64,000 bases of DNA from Devosia litorisediminis (GCF_018334155.1 NZ_JAGXTP010000001.1:1860001-1924000), one strand, 5' to 3'. Shown: positions 8,336 to 17,230, counted from the first letter of the stretch. Made by a program: numbers and translations. Notes: a model not told the origin generated them from the sequence alone.

Positions 8336-9070
8336 CTAGAGGTTTTTCAGGCCAGCCTTGGTCGTATCGCGGATATGATCCTCAATCAGCTGGGTGGCCT
8401 TGGCGACATCGCGCGCAACGACCGCCTGCATGATCAGACCATGTTCCTTGAACTTGGTCTTGCCCATGCCTTCGGGCTGCATCTTGGCCAGGAACCGATA
8501 GCGATCAAGCTGATCGAACATCATGGTGCGCAGGCGAAACAACCAGCGCCCCTGACAGGCAGCCACCAGTGACTCATGGAATTCGCGATGGCGCTGCACC
8601 CATTCGGTGTGTCGCTCCATGCGCTGTGACCAGGGCAGGCTTTCAATGATGCTCAGCCGGTGATGGGCCGCCACGATCTGGCTTTCCCACACGTCGTCAC
8701 CATGGGCAATTGAATCGGCCAGAGCCCGCTTTTCGAGATCCACATAATAGTCCGTGACCTCGATGAGTTCCTCGCGCGATACCTGGGCGACCTTGAAGCC
8801 CTTGCCGACCTCAACGGTAACGAAACCCTCCGATACCAGTTGCGAAAGTGCCTCGCGCAAGGTGCCAATGCCGACCTCATAGCGCTTGGTCAGATCAGCG
8901 AATTTGAGCTTTGAATCCGGCAAAAAGACATTGCTGACAATGTCATCGCGCAAACGCGCCACAATATCGCGTCCGGCGGATGGCTCGATCCGCTGAGTTT
9001 CACGACGTCCGGCTCTTTTGAGATCCTCGGTCAGGGCTATTCCCCTTAGCTCTGGCTGCAAACGGTCCAC
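8336..9070 (-). CDS. GntR family transcriptional regulator with FCD domain
   Basis: 244 aa from a GTG at 9070; the start is not well fixed because no strong ribosome site is seen. An N-terminal winged helix (about residues 32-100, with LRDDIVSNVFLPDSKLKFADL and GIGTLREALSQLVSEGFV) is typical of GntR. A C-terminal all-helical FCD domain follows, carrying the metal/ligand histidines in RHREFHESLVAAC and KEHGLIMQAV. Such regulators usually repress catabolic genes until a small acid binds the FCD domain. It is divergent from the catabolic cluster, and repeated TTTCGAAA palindromes lie between. Confidence 0.93.
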   Translation of the reverse strand: MDRLQPELRGIALTEDLKRAGRRETQRIEPSAGRDIVARLRDDIVSNVFLPDSKLKFADLTKRYEVGIGTLREALSQLVSEGFVTVEVGKGFKVAQVSREELIEVTDYYVDLEKRALADSIAHGDDVWESQIVAAHHRLSIIESLPWSQRMERHTEWVQRHREFHESLVAACQGRWLFRLRTMMFDQLDRYRFLAKMQPEGMGKTKFKEHGLIMQAVVARDVAKATQLIEDHIRDTTKAGLKNL

Positions 9071-9083
9071 CTGAATAAGTCAT

Positions 9084-9121
9084 ATTTTCGAAACTTTCAA
9101 CGTCAATCAGATTTTCGAAAA
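9084..9121. promoter_or_regulatory. Two ATTTTCGAAA operator copies upstream of the GntR gene
   Basis: Two copies of ATTTTCGAAA start at 9084 and 9111, 27 bases apart. The second extends to a perfect ten-base palindrome TTTTCGAAAA (9112-9121). They lie just upstream of the regulator's own start (minus strand). Repetition of a palindrome next to a GntR regulator is the classic layout of an autoregulated operator; binding is inferred, not shown. Confidence 0.7.
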
Positions 9122-9215
9122 CCACGAAGGGTACGGGTTTTGCGGGCCGCTCTGGAAAAATCCGAGCAAACTCATCGACATGGGTTTCACTTCACGCCCA
9201 TTCCATTATAGCTTT

Positions 9216-9225
9216 ATTTTCGAAA
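9216..9225. promoter_or_regulatory. ATTTTCGAAA operator upstream of the FAA hydrolase gene
   Basis: Third exact copy of ATTTTCGAAA, ending 16 bases before the ATG at 9242. A shorter TTTCGAA follows at 9236-9242, running into the start codon. The location would let a repressor block transcription or initiation of the catabolic operon. Confidence 0.7.
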
Positions 9226-9241
9226 CATTTGAGGATTTCGA

Positions 9242-10090
9242 ATGCGCTACCTTTCCTTTGTCCACGACGGCATCTCCTCCTGGGGCATGCTGGGGGAATC
9301 CGGCATTGTCGATCTGGGACAGCATCTGGGCGCGCAGTTCCCCGATTTACGCAGCTACATCGCTGCTGGGTATCCGGATGCCGCGTCGCTGGCCGCTCTG
9401 CCCGCAGCGGTTGCACTGGAAACGGTGACACTGGCGCCGGTCATCCCCAATCCCGACAAGATCGTGATGGCGGCGCTCAACTATTATGAACCGGGTCAGG
9501 ATCGTGACGACAAGCCCGATTATCCCGTGCTGTTCCTGCGGCTGCCCGCTTCCCAGATTGGCCATGGCGCCCCCCTGATCCAGCCACGGTCTTCGCAGAA
9601 GCTGGATTATGAGGGCGAACTGGCGGTGATCATCGGCAAGGGCGGACGCCATATTGCCCGCGAAGAGGCGCAGTCTCATGTGGCGGGCTACGCCATCTAC
9701 AATGATGGCAGCGTACGCGACTGGCAGCGCCACAGCCACCAGTTCACGCCGGGCAAGAATTTTGTCGGCACGGGCGCCTTCGGGCCATGGATGGTAAGCA
9801 GCGACGCCTTGTCGCTGCCGCCCGATGGGCTGTCGCTGGTGACCCGCGTCAATGGCGTGGAAAAGCAGCGCACAGACACATCGCGCATGATCTTCGACGT
9901 GCCCTATCTGATTTCCTACATCTCCACATTCACCCCGCTGGAGCCTGGCGACGTCATCGTGACCGGCACCTGCAAGGGCTTTGGCGCCACGCGCACGCCA
10001 CAGGAATTCCTTACCCCCGGCGATCTGGTGGAAGTCGAGATCGACGGACTTGGCCTGCTCGCCAATCGCGTGGCTGTAGAGGTCTCGTAG
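9242..10090 (+). CDS. Fumarylacetoacetate hydrolase family protein
   Basis: 282 aa. The FAH-family catalytic core is clear: LDYEGELAVIIGKGGRHI (about residues 121-138) carries the metal-binding glutamates, YAIYNDGSVRDWQ supplies the aspartate, and GDVIVTGTCKGFG and GDLVEVEIDGLG close the fold. Members hydrolyse C-C bonds of diketo acids or act as decarboxylases, hydratases and isomerases on ring-cleavage products, usually with Mg or Mn. As the first gene of the cluster after a TTTCGAAA operator, and next to an extradiol dioxygenase, it probably acts on a ring-fission product. The exact substrate cannot be read from sequence. Confidence 0.9.
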   Translation: MRYLSFVHDGISSWGMLGESGIVDLGQHLGAQFPDLRSYIAAGYPDAASLAALPAAVALETVTLAPVIPNPDKIVMAALNYYEPGQDRDDKPDYPVLFLRLPASQIGHGAPLIQPRSSQKLDYEGELAVIIGKGGRHIAREEAQSHVAGYAIYNDGSVRDWQRHSHQFTPGKNFVGTGAFGPWMVSSDALSLPPDGLSLVTRVNGVEKQRTDTSRMIFDVPYLISYISTFTPLEPGDVIVTGTCKGFGATRTPQEFLTPGDLVEVEIDGLGLLANRVAVEVS

Positions 10091-10162
10091 GGCACAAACA
10101 GGCCACACCAGCAGCCCGCAAAGTCGCCCGAAACGACGCCCTTCTTTCAATCATGGGCAAAG

Positions 10163-10172
10163 TTTCGAAAAT
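10163..10172. promoter_or_regulatory. Fourth TTTCGAAAAT operator copy before the VOC dioxygenase gene
   Basis: TTTCGAAAAT at 10163-10172 is the reverse complement of ATTTTCGAAA, in the 97-base or longer gap between the FAA hydrolase and dioxygenase genes. It suggests a second regulated promoter inside the cluster rather than one single operon. Confidence 0.65.
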
Positions 10173-10241
10173 AATTGCGAGTGTGGAATGTGTATGTTAC
10201 ACCGCTTCAAGAATTCGAGTTTGCGCCACCGGGAGGGTGTT

Positions 10242-11147
10242 TTGAGCTATCTGGTAAATGCAATTGGCCATATCCAGCTGAACGTAACGGTTATGGATGA
10301 GCTGGTTAGCGAAGCGACCGACATCCTCGGCCTGCACGTCACCCGCCGCACTGACAACCAGACATGGTTGTCGTCCAATGGCCGACAGGCCGAACTGGTG
10401 CTGCACAAGGCGGCCGAAAATTCGGTCCGTTCCATCGGCTTTGAAGCTGTCTCGACCGATGCAGTCGCCGAAGCGGCCAGCCGCGTGGCAGATGCCGGTT
10501 GCCGACTAATTTCGGAAAAGCCAACTCTGGATTGCTGTGCTGCGGGCATCGTGTTCGTGACGCCGCAGGGCCACACTTTCGAGATCCACACCCCGATTGC
10601 CGACAAGATCTATGATCGCCGCCACTATAGCGCCGGCGTGGGCGCTGTGCGGCTTGACCATATCAACCTGACCTCGCCAGAACCTGCCGAGACCCGCACG
10701 CAGCTTGAGCAGATCATGGGCCTGCGCCTGACCGAGAAGATGGTCGATGACAGCCTGAGCTGGATGCGCGGCGGCAATCAGCTGCACCACATTCTGGGCA
10801 TTGTTCGCGGCCCTACCGGCGTACACCACTACTCGTTCGAACTGGCTGAATTTGGCGATTACTGCCGTCTGGGTGATCGTCTGGATACCGTCGGCAAGGA
10901 GTTCATCTGGGGTCCGGGGCGTCACCGTCCGGGTGACAATACCTATGCCTATTACATCGACGCCTGCGGCGCGATGGTCGAGCTCGCCAGCGGCATGGCC
11001 ATGGTAGCGGACGACGACAATTACGAGCCCAATATCATTACCGCGCTCAAGCGCCCGGAAAATGTCCGCGTGATGAATGTGTGGGGCACACCGGCCCCCG
11101 CGCCCTGGCTTGCCCACAGCTTCCCCTACGCCAAGCCTGCTGCCTGA
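10242..11147 (+). CDS. VOC-superfamily extradiol dioxygenase-like protein
   Basis: About 301 aa from a TTG at 10242 that has GGGAGG five bases upstream; an ATG at 10188 in the same frame would add 18 residues of unlike composition. Two VOC modules are seen. The second keeps the 2-His-1-carboxylate iron triad: His140 (LDHINL), His195/196 (GVHHYSFEL) and Glu247 (AMVELASG). This is the pattern of type I extradiol dioxygenases that open catecholic rings next to the hydroxyls. It lies between the FAA hydrolase and an FMN reductase. Substrate unknown. Confidence 0.85.
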   Translation: MSYLVNAIGHIQLNVTVMDELVSEATDILGLHVTRRTDNQTWLSSNGRQAELVLHKAAENSVRSIGFEAVSTDAVAEAASRVADAGCRLISEKPTLDCCAAGIVFVTPQGHTFEIHTPIADKIYDRRHYSAGVGAVRLDHINLTSPEPAETRTQLEQIMGLRLTEKMVDDSLSWMRGGNQLHHILGIVRGPTGVHHYSFELAEFGDYCRLGDRLDTVGKEFIWGPGRHRPGDNTYAYYIDACGAMVELASGMAMVADDDNYEPNIITALKRPENVRVMNVWGTPAPAPWLAHSFPYAKPAA

Positions 11148-11182
11148 CCGCGGCGCGCCCCACTATTGTTGAAGGAATACCG

Positions 11183-11755
11183 ATGCCAACACTTGGCGTA
11201 TTAGAAGGATCACTGCGCAAGGCGTCGCTATCGCGCGCTGTCGCCCGTTCGGCGACTGATCTGGCGCCCGAAGGGCTCGACGTCGTGCTGATGCCCAATC
11301 CGGGCACCCTGCCCCTGTTCAATCAGGACGTGCTTGACGAAGGCATGCCAGCCGCCGTTTCGGCGCTGGCCGATGCATTGGCAGGCATTGATGCCCTGCT
11401 CATCGTGACACCGGAATATAACTGGTCGATCCCGGGTGGCCTGAAGAATGCGATCGACTGGGTCTCCCGCCTCAAGCCCAATCCGCTTGAAGGCATGCCC
11501 GTGGCAATCTGGAGCGTTTCGCCCGGCATTCTGGGCGGTGCACGCGTGCATGAAAGCCTGCGCCACGTTCTGCACTCGCAGGACATGGTCATCATGGCCA
11601 AGCCCGAAGTGCAGGTCGCGGGGGCCAGGAGCAAGGTCCACGTGGCCGCAGGCACCGTCACTGATCAGGTGACGCGCGATTTCCTGAGCGCCCACCTCAC
11701 ACGCCTGAACGCCATTATTCAGGTCGCAACGCAAAAGGATGCGGCAATTGCCTAG
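11183..11755 (+). CDS. NAD(P)H-dependent FMN reductase
   Basis: 190 aa from ATG 11183, preceded by GAAGGAA; the longer open frame upstream overlaps the dioxygenase gene. The flavodoxin-like fold motifs are GSLRKASLSRAVAR (about residues 9-22) and TPEYNWSIPGGLKNAIDWVSR (about residues 75-95), the standard flavin-binding signature of the family. It reduces FMN or quinones with NADPH. In this cluster it could feed reduced flavin to a two-component monooxygenase, but no such oxygenase gene is present between 8336 and 20051. Confidence 0.9.
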   Translation: MPTLGVLEGSLRKASLSRAVARSATDLAPEGLDVVLMPNPGTLPLFNQDVLDEGMPAAVSALADALAGIDALLIVTPEYNWSIPGGLKNAIDWVSRLKPNPLEGMPVAIWSVSPGILGGARVHESLRHVLHSQDMVIMAKPEVQVAGARSKVHVAAGTVTDQVTRDFLSAHLTRLNAIIQVATQKDAAIA

Positions 11756-11797
11756 TCAAACTCCGGCTCACTCGCACGCCACCGGAAAGGAAATGCC

Positions 11798-12685
11798 ATG
11801 GAATACCCACTGAGTTTCATGTCAGACGGCCTCAAGCTGTCGGGCGTGTTGCACGTTCCGGCAGGGCGCAAGCCGGGCCAGAAACTGCCAACCTTCATCG
11901 TGCTGCACGGCTTTGTGGGCACCAAGGACAAGTCGCATGTCGAACTTGTCGCGCGGATGATCGAGGATATGGGCTATTGTGCGTTCCGCATCGATTTCCG
12001 CGGTTGCGGCGAGAGCGAAGGCGCGCGTGGCGAGGTTCGCTGCTTTGACCAGGTTGCCGATACCAAGAATGCCCTGACCTTCATCGCCGAGCGCGAAGAG
12101 GTTGATGCCGAACGGATTGGCGTGACCGGGCACAGCTTTGGTGCTGCCGTGGCCATCTTTGCCGGCGGCATCGACGAACGCATTGCAGCGGTGGTTTCGT
12201 TCTGCGGCTGGGGTGATGGCGAGCGCAAGTTCCGCGGTCAGCATCCAACGCCCGAAGCGTGGGCGCGCTTTACCGACATTCTCGATCGCGGCCGCAAGCA
12301 GAAGGAAGAGACGGGCGAAAGCCTGTGGGTCTCGCGCTTCGATGTGGTGCCGATTCCCGAAGAGCTGCGCGCCAACCTGTCGCCCAAGGCGCAGTTTGAA
12401 GTGCCCGTGGAAACCGCGCTGAGCATGTACTCCTTCCGGGCCGACGATGTTGTCGCCAATATCGCGCCGCGCCCGCTGCTGCTGTTCCATACCGCCAATG
12501 ACGTGATCACCCCGATGGAGCAGTCGATCCGGCTGTTCGAAAAGGCCGGCAAGAATGCCGAACTGATGATCCCGACCGGTGTATCGCACTTCCCGCTATC
12601 GGATGAAGACGCGCCCCACACCCGCTCGCTGGTGCAGGCATGGCTCGACAAGCACTTCCCCACGCCACTGGCAAAGGGTGCCTGA
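11798..12685 (+). CDS. Alpha/beta hydrolase
   Basis: 295 aa with a GAAAGGAAA-type ribosome site. The nucleophile elbow is Gly-His-Ser-Phe-Gly with Ser113; the oxyanion region is VLHGFVGTKDKS (about residues 35-46); the acid is probably the Asp in TANDVITP, and the catalytic His lies in TGVSHFP near the C-terminus. A roughly 70-residue lid sits between. In a ring-cleavage cluster it could be a C-C bond hydrolase or a lactonase/esterase. The following gene starts within its stop codon. Confidence 0.9.
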   Translation: MEYPLSFMSDGLKLSGVLHVPAGRKPGQKLPTFIVLHGFVGTKDKSHVELVARMIEDMGYCAFRIDFRGCGESEGARGEVRCFDQVADTKNALTFIAEREEVDAERIGVTGHSFGAAVAIFAGGIDERIAAVVSFCGWGDGERKFRGQHPTPEAWARFTDILDRGRKQKEETGESLWVSRFDVVPIPEELRANLSPKAQFEVPVETALSMYSFRADDVVANIAPRPLLLFHTANDVITPMEQSIRLFEKAGKNAELMIPTGVSHFPLSDEDAPHTRSLVQAWLDKHFPTPLAKGA

Positions 12686-13722
12686 TGAGCTGCTATAGCC
12701 CCCAGGATCTTGAACACTTTGCGGCGGCTCTGCTGTCGGCGGGCGGGTTTGCCCCCGGCCATGCCGAGCAGACCGCCAAGGTGCTGGTCTGGGCCAATGC
12801 CCGCGGTGCGGATTCGCACGGCGTGCTCCGCATTCCGCGCTATCTCGAAATGGTGCAGCAGGGGATCATCAACCCCGTCGCTGAGCCGCTGGTAATCCAG
12901 CGTGACGGCGCGACCGCCATTCTTGAAGCGGGCAATGCACCCGGCGCCAGCGCCATGGTGGCGGCGATGACCCAGGCGGTCGAAATCGCTTCGGGTCTGG
13001 GCATTGGCTGGTGCTCGGCGCGCAATATCACTCATGCCGGCGCGGTCGGTTATTATGCCCTCGAAGCCGCACAGCGCGGCTATGTGGGCATTGTGATGAC
13101 CGCATCGGGCCCCTTGATGGCCTATCACGGCGCCAAGGTTTCGGGAGTGTCGACCAATCCGCTGACCATTGCGGCGCCCTCGGGCGGCGATCCGCTGCTG
13201 CTCGACATGTCCACATCGACCGCTGCGCTGGGCAAGATCATGCTGGCCAAGGATGCCGGTACATCAATACCCGACAATTGGGGCCTGGACGATCAGGGCC
13301 TTGCCACCGAAGACCCCGCCAGCGTCAAAACGCTGACGCCACTGGGCGGGCCGAAAGGCTCGGGTCTGTCGCTGATGATCGAGGTTCTTTCGAGCATTCT
13401 GGTGGCCAATCCGGTGATCGCTGCGGCGCTTGAAGGCGGCACGGCGCGGATGAACGGGCTGGCCCTGGCGATCAAGGTTTCGGCCTTTGGCGACGGCGCA
13501 GCCTTCCGCAATGAAATTGACCGGCTGGCAACCAATCTGCGCCAGTTGCCTCGCGCTGCGGGCGTTGATGCCATTCTGATGCCCGGTGAACGCGGCTTCA
13601 GGACGGCACAGCAGCGCCAGCGCGACGGCATTCGTCTGGCTGCAGGAACCCACAAACGCCTGACTGCCCTCGCTGAGCAACTTGGGGTCGCGGCACCGCG
13701 CCCTCTCGAGGACGCTTCATAG
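12685..13722 (+). CDS. Ldh family (malate/L-lactate/ureidoglycolate-type) NAD(P)-dependent oxidoreductase
   Basis: 345 aa; the ATG at 12685 overlaps the upstream TGA by one base. LDH2/MDH2 family motifs include ANARGADSHGVLRIPRYLEMV (about residues 34-54, with the catalytic His) and GGPKGSGLSLMIEVLSSIL (about residues 225-243). These enzymes oxidise 2-hydroxy acids or reduce 2-oxo acids and imines. It is unrelated to classical LDH. Tight coupling to the hydrolase suggests the two catalyse consecutive steps. Substrate unassigned. Confidence 0.88.
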   Translation: MSCYSPQDLEHFAAALLSAGGFAPGHAEQTAKVLVWANARGADSHGVLRIPRYLEMVQQGIINPVAEPLVIQRDGATAILEAGNAPGASAMVAAMTQAVEIASGLGIGWCSARNITHAGAVGYYALEAAQRGYVGIVMTASGPLMAYHGAKVSGVSTNPLTIAAPSGGDPLLLDMSTSTAALGKIMLAKDAGTSIPDNWGLDDQGLATEDPASVKTLTPLGGPKGSGLSLMIEVLSSILVANPVIAAALEGGTARMNGLALAIKVSAFGDGAAFRNEIDRLATNLRQLPRAAGVDAILMPGERGFRTAQQRQRDGIRLAAGTHKRLTALAEQLGVAAPRPLEDAS

Positions 13723-13754
13723 CCACGGGCAAATTCTCTGGGAGGAGAAATACG

Positions 13755-14219
13755 TTGCAGGACACCGATCGGCCCACAATATCACTCTGGCGCCGCCTTA
13801 TCAGCGGCGCCACAGTGATCGTATTCGGCGCCGCCATGCTGGGCATATCCTGGTCCTATCCGACCGGCAGTGTCAGCCAGATGGGCCCAGGCTTCATGCC
13901 TCATGTCATCGCCATCGGGCTGATGATCATGGGGGCCGCGGTCCTGCTGGCCGATCTGCGCGACACCGGCCTGAGCAAGGGCGCCCCGCCCCACTGGCGG
14001 GCACTGATCCTGATCTCCGCCTCGGTGATTGTCTTTGGTGCGGTGATCACGCGCGGCGGCCTGGTGCCAGCCATGTTCGGTGCCGTTCTCATCTCCACGC
14101 AGGCCAATAGCCGCACGTCCATTTTGGGCACGCTGGTCTATTCAGTCGTGGTTACGTTGTGTGGCTGGCTGCTGTTCATTGTGGCACTTGGCCTGCCGAT
14201 CTCGGCATTTGGGAGATAG
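13755..14219 (+). CDS. tctB: Tripartite tricarboxylate transporter small membrane subunit (TctB)
   Basis: 154 aa from a TTG at 13755, seven bases after GGAGGAG. Four hydrophobic segments are visible (about residues 13-34, 44-65, 78-110 and 120-150), the TctB pattern. It is the small membrane partner of TctA in a secondary, binding-protein-dependent importer of carboxylates. tctA starts four bases after its stop. Confidence 0.87.
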   Translation: MQDTDRPTISLWRRLISGATVIVFGAAMLGISWSYPTGSVSQMGPGFMPHVIAIGLMIMGAAVLLADLRDTGLSKGAPPHWRALILISASVIVFGAVITRGGLVPAMFGAVLISTQANSRTSILGTLVYSVVVTLCGWLLFIVALGLPISAFGR

Positions 14220-14223
14220 GGCG

Positions 14224-15714
14224 ATGGCTGAACAATTCTTCATGGGCCTGTCGATCGTGCTGCAGCCAGAAGTGCTGATGTACGCGTTTTTCGGTGTGCT
14301 GCTCGGACAGGTGATCGGCGTGTTGCCCGGCGTCGGTGCGATTACCGCCATTTCCCTGCTGCTGCCGGTGACGTTCTATCTGGACGCGACCACCTCGGTG
14401 ATCCTGCTGGCCGGCATCTACTACGGGTCGCAATATGGTGGGGCCATCGCCTCGATCCTGCTCAACCTGCCGGGTACCCCTTCTTCGGTGGTGACCTGCA
14501 TTGAGGGCTATCCGCTGGCCCAACGTGGCCGGGCCGGCTTTGCCCTGCTCACCACGGCGATCTCATCGTTTCTGGGCAGCATGTTCGGTGTTGCCGTTGT
14601 GGTGCTGGCCGCCATTCCCATGGCTGCCCTGGCGCTGCAGTTTGGCGCGCCTGAATACACCATGCTGGTAGCGCTTGGTCTGGTTGCTGCGTCACTGATC
14701 AGCTCGGGCTCGCATCTGCGTGCCTTCGCCATGGCCATTCTGGGCATCGCGCTGGGCATGGTGGGCTCCGATATCAATACCGGCCAGTACCGTTTCGTGT
14801 TCGTGCCGGATCTAGCCGATGGCATTAGCCTGGTATCGCTGGCGATGGGCCTGTTCGGCCTTTCCGAGATCATCCGCAATGCCAGCAAGACCGAGCCACC
14901 CAAGCCGCATATCAATCTGACGCTGCGCGACATCTTCCCCAACCGTGCCGAAATGCGCGAGATGGCTGCCCCCATTCTGCGCGGATCGGGCGTTGGCGCC
15001 TTTTTCGGCGCCCTGCCCGGCACGGGTGCCGCGATCTCCTCGTTCATGGCCTATGCGCTGGAGCGCCGCGTTTCAAAGACGCCAGAGAAGTTCGGCACGG
15101 GGCACTTGCCCGGCCTGGCGGCGCCCGAAGCCTCCAACAACGCTGCTGCACAGACCAGCTTCATCCCGACCCTGACCCTGGGTATTCCCGGTGATGCGGT
15201 GATGGCGCTGATCATTGGCGCACTGATCCTGAACGGTGTTGTTCCCGGCCCCCGCATGATCGTGGACGAGCCAACCCTGTTCTGGGGCGTGATCGCCAGC
15301 TTCTTTGTCGGCAACATCATCCTGCTGCTGATCAATGTGCCGCTGGTCGGCATCTGGGTCCGCCTGCTCAGCATCCCCTATTACCGGCTGTACCCGGTCA
15401 TCGTGCTGCTGATCTGCGTGGGTGTCTATTCGCTGCGCAGCAGTGTCATCGACGTCGCGCTGACGCTGGTGTTCGGCCTGATGGGTTACGTCATGAAGCA
15501 GTTCCGCTTCGAACCTGCTCCAGTGCTGCTCGGCTTCGTTCTGGGCCCCATGCTGGAAGAGAACTTCCGGCGCAGCATGCTGCTCTATAGCGGCGATTTC
15601 AGCATCTTCGTGACGCGCCCGATCAGCGGTGTGCTGGTTGCGTGTGCCGTCGCCCTCATCGGTTTTACCGTCTTCTCGAGCATCAAGGCACGCAGAAAGC
15701 CGAACCATTCGTGA
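14224..15714 (+). CDS. tctA: Tripartite tricarboxylate transporter large permease (TctA)
   Basis: 496 aa from ATG 14224. The typical TctA motifs are LLGQVIGVLPGVGAITAISLLLP (about residues 23-45), GIYYGSQYGGAIASILLNLPGTPSS (about residues 64-88) and GSGVGAFFGALPGTGAAISSFMAYALE (about residues 257-283), a repeated glycine-rich motif in two homologous halves. About 11-12 membrane segments. It is the transport channel for the TctC-bound substrate. The longer open frame starting at 14080 is not used: it overlaps tctB. Confidence 0.95.
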   Translation: MAEQFFMGLSIVLQPEVLMYAFFGVLLGQVIGVLPGVGAITAISLLLPVTFYLDATTSVILLAGIYYGSQYGGAIASILLNLPGTPSSVVTCIEGYPLAQRGRAGFALLTTAISSFLGSMFGVAVVVLAAIPMAALALQFGAPEYTMLVALGLVAASLISSGSHLRAFAMAILGIALGMVGSDINTGQYRFVFVPDLADGISLVSLAMGLFGLSEIIRNASKTEPPKPHINLTLRDIFPNRAEMREMAAPILRGSGVGAFFGALPGTGAAISSFMAYALERRVSKTPEKFGTGHLPGLAAPEASNNAAAQTSFIPTLTLGIPGDAVMALIIGALILNGVVPGPRMIVDEPTLFWGVIASFFVGNIILLLINVPLVGIWVRLLSIPYYRLYPVIVLLICVGVYSLRSSVIDVALTLVFGLMGYVMKQFRFEPAPVLLGFVLGPMLEENFRRSMLLYSGDFSIFVTRPISGVLVACAVALIGFTVFSSIKARRKPNHS

Positions 15715-15790
15715 AGACATTCCGGCCTTTCATCGGTCTGAGGCCAGTCGCAATATCACCAAGACCGTCCACAATTGGGAGAGGACTAAC

Positions 15791-16753
15791 ATGTTCAAAA
15801 AACTGGTAATGGCTGCGCCAATCTTGGCGATGATGGCAGGTACTGCCTTCGCACAGGATGATTATCCATCACGCTCGATCCGGTTCATCATCGGCTTCGG
15901 CGCGGGCGGCAATGCCGACACCGTGGCCCGTATCATCGGCGAAGACATGTCCAAGACGCTGGGTCAGCCTGTCGTGGTTGAATCCAAGCCAGGTGCAGGC
16001 GGCAATGTCGCCTCGGACTTTGTGTCCAAGGCCGAGCCCGACGGCTACACCATCCAGCTGATGGTTGGCGGTCACGCCGTGTCCGCGGCGCTCTACAATG
16101 AGCAGCCATTTGATCCGATCGAAGACTTCACCTTCGTGTCGACCATTGGCCAGTTCCCGTTCTTTGTGGCGGCGCGCGCTGGTGCATTTGACTCGATCGA
16201 AGACCTGATCGCCCAGGCCAAGGCCGCACCCGGTACGCTCAAGATTGGTCACTCCGGTGTGGGCTCGACACAGCATCTGACCGGCGAGCTGATGGATATG
16301 GAAACCGGCGCCGACTTCATCCACATCCCCTATAAGGGCGGTGCGGCTGCTGCGACTGCCCTGCTGGGCGGCGAAGTTGATGTCGTGATCGATACCGGCA
16401 CCGTGGTTGCACCACAGGCTGAAGGCGGCGAGTTCGACCTGCTGGCCGTGTCGTCCAAGGATCCATGGCCAACAATGTCGGATGTGCCATCGCTGTCCAA
16501 CACTGTCGCACCGGGCCTGGACATCGTGTCGTGGACTGGCGTGGGCATGCCTGCCGGCGTTGACCCCGCGATTGTCGAAAAGGTTCGCAGCGCCGTGCAT
16601 GCAGCTCTGGCCAATCCCGAAGTTGCTGACCGCATCGTGGCTCTGGGCGCATTCCCCAAGCCAAACTCGGGCGAAGAAATGCGCGGCATGATCGAACACC
16701 AGATCGCTGTGTGGACTGCCGTTGTTGATGCTGCAGGCATCGAGAAGAACTAA
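15791..16753 (+). CDS. tctC: Tripartite tricarboxylate transporter substrate-binding protein (TctC/Bug)
   Basis: 320 aa with a signal peptide (residues 1-21, cleavage after AFA) and an SD GAGAGGAC. Bug-family motifs are YPSRSIRFIIGFGAGGNADTVARI (about residues 25-48), PGAGGNVASDFV and HIPYKGGAAAATALLGGEVDV. It catches a carboxylate in the periplasm for TctAB. In other bacteria such systems import citrate, terephthalate or other aromatic or dicarboxylic acids; here the neighbours suggest the substrate of the ring-cleavage/glutaryl-CoA cluster. Confidence 0.95.
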   Translation: MFKKLVMAAPILAMMAGTAFAQDDYPSRSIRFIIGFGAGGNADTVARIIGEDMSKTLGQPVVVESKPGAGGNVASDFVSKAEPDGYTIQLMVGGHAVSAALYNEQPFDPIEDFTFVSTIGQFPFFVAARAGAFDSIEDLIAQAKAAPGTLKIGHSGVGSTQHLTGELMDMETGADFIHIPYKGGAAAATALLGGEVDVVIDTGTVVAPQAEGGEFDLLAVSSKDPWPTMSDVPSLSNTVAPGLDIVSWTGVGMPAGVDPAIVEKVRSAVHAALANPEVADRIVALGAFPKPNSGEEMRGMIEHQIAVWTAVVDAAGIEKN

Positions 16754-16762
16754 GAGAAAACA

Positions 16763-16791
16763 GGGGATCGGCCGTTTCGGCCGGTCCCTTT
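16763..16791 (+). terminator. Strong hairpin after tctC
   Basis: An eleven-base-pair stem (arms 16764-16774 and 16778-16788, one G-T pair) with a three-base loop is followed by TTTC. It probably ends most transport-operon transcripts, with read-through to the downstream enzyme genes possible. Confidence 0.75.
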
Positions 16792-16828
16792 CACACGCCC
16801 GGGGTTACCCCAATTGGAGCCTGAACCC

Positions 16829-17230
16829 ATGATCGAGAAGACCCCGGATGAACTGACCGCCGCCATGCTCCGCCAGGAGCTGTTTGTGGTCACCACCACC
16901 CCGGCCCGCTCGCCGCAGATCCAAGCCATGCTGCCCGAACACCTGGACTATCAGGTGCAACTGGAGCGCGAAGGCAAGCTGTTCGGCGCCGGCCCCCTGT
17001 TTCAGCAGAATTCGGACGTGCCCTATGCCGGCATGATCATCCTGCGCGCCGCCACTATCGACGAGGCGCGCGCCATCGCCAATGCCGACCCATTCCACAA
17101 GGCGGGACTGCGCAGCTACACGATCAACAAATGGCTGCTCAATGAGGGTAGCATGACGGTCACGGTTCGCTATTCGGACCGCAGCGCCGTGATCGCGCGG
17201 ACCGCCCACGACACCAGCGGCCAGCCTTGA
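16829..17230 (+). CDS. YciI family protein
   Basis: 133 aa from ATG 16829 with GGAGCC upstream. YciI-fold features are the opening ELFVVTTTPARSP, LEREGKLFGAGPL, and the ADPFHKAGLRSYTINKWLL segment carrying the conserved Asp-Pro-Phe and His. The family forms ferredoxin-like dimers of ill-defined function; some act on ring-cleavage products or lactones. It lies between tctC and the NIPSNAP gene, so it is probably part of the catabolic pathway. Confidence 0.85.
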   Translation: MIEKTPDELTAAMLRQELFVVTTTPARSPQIQAMLPEHLDYQVQLEREGKLFGAGPLFQQNSDVPYAGMIILRAATIDEARAIANADPFHKAGLRSYTINKWLLNEGSMTVTVRYSDRSAVIARTAHDTSGQP

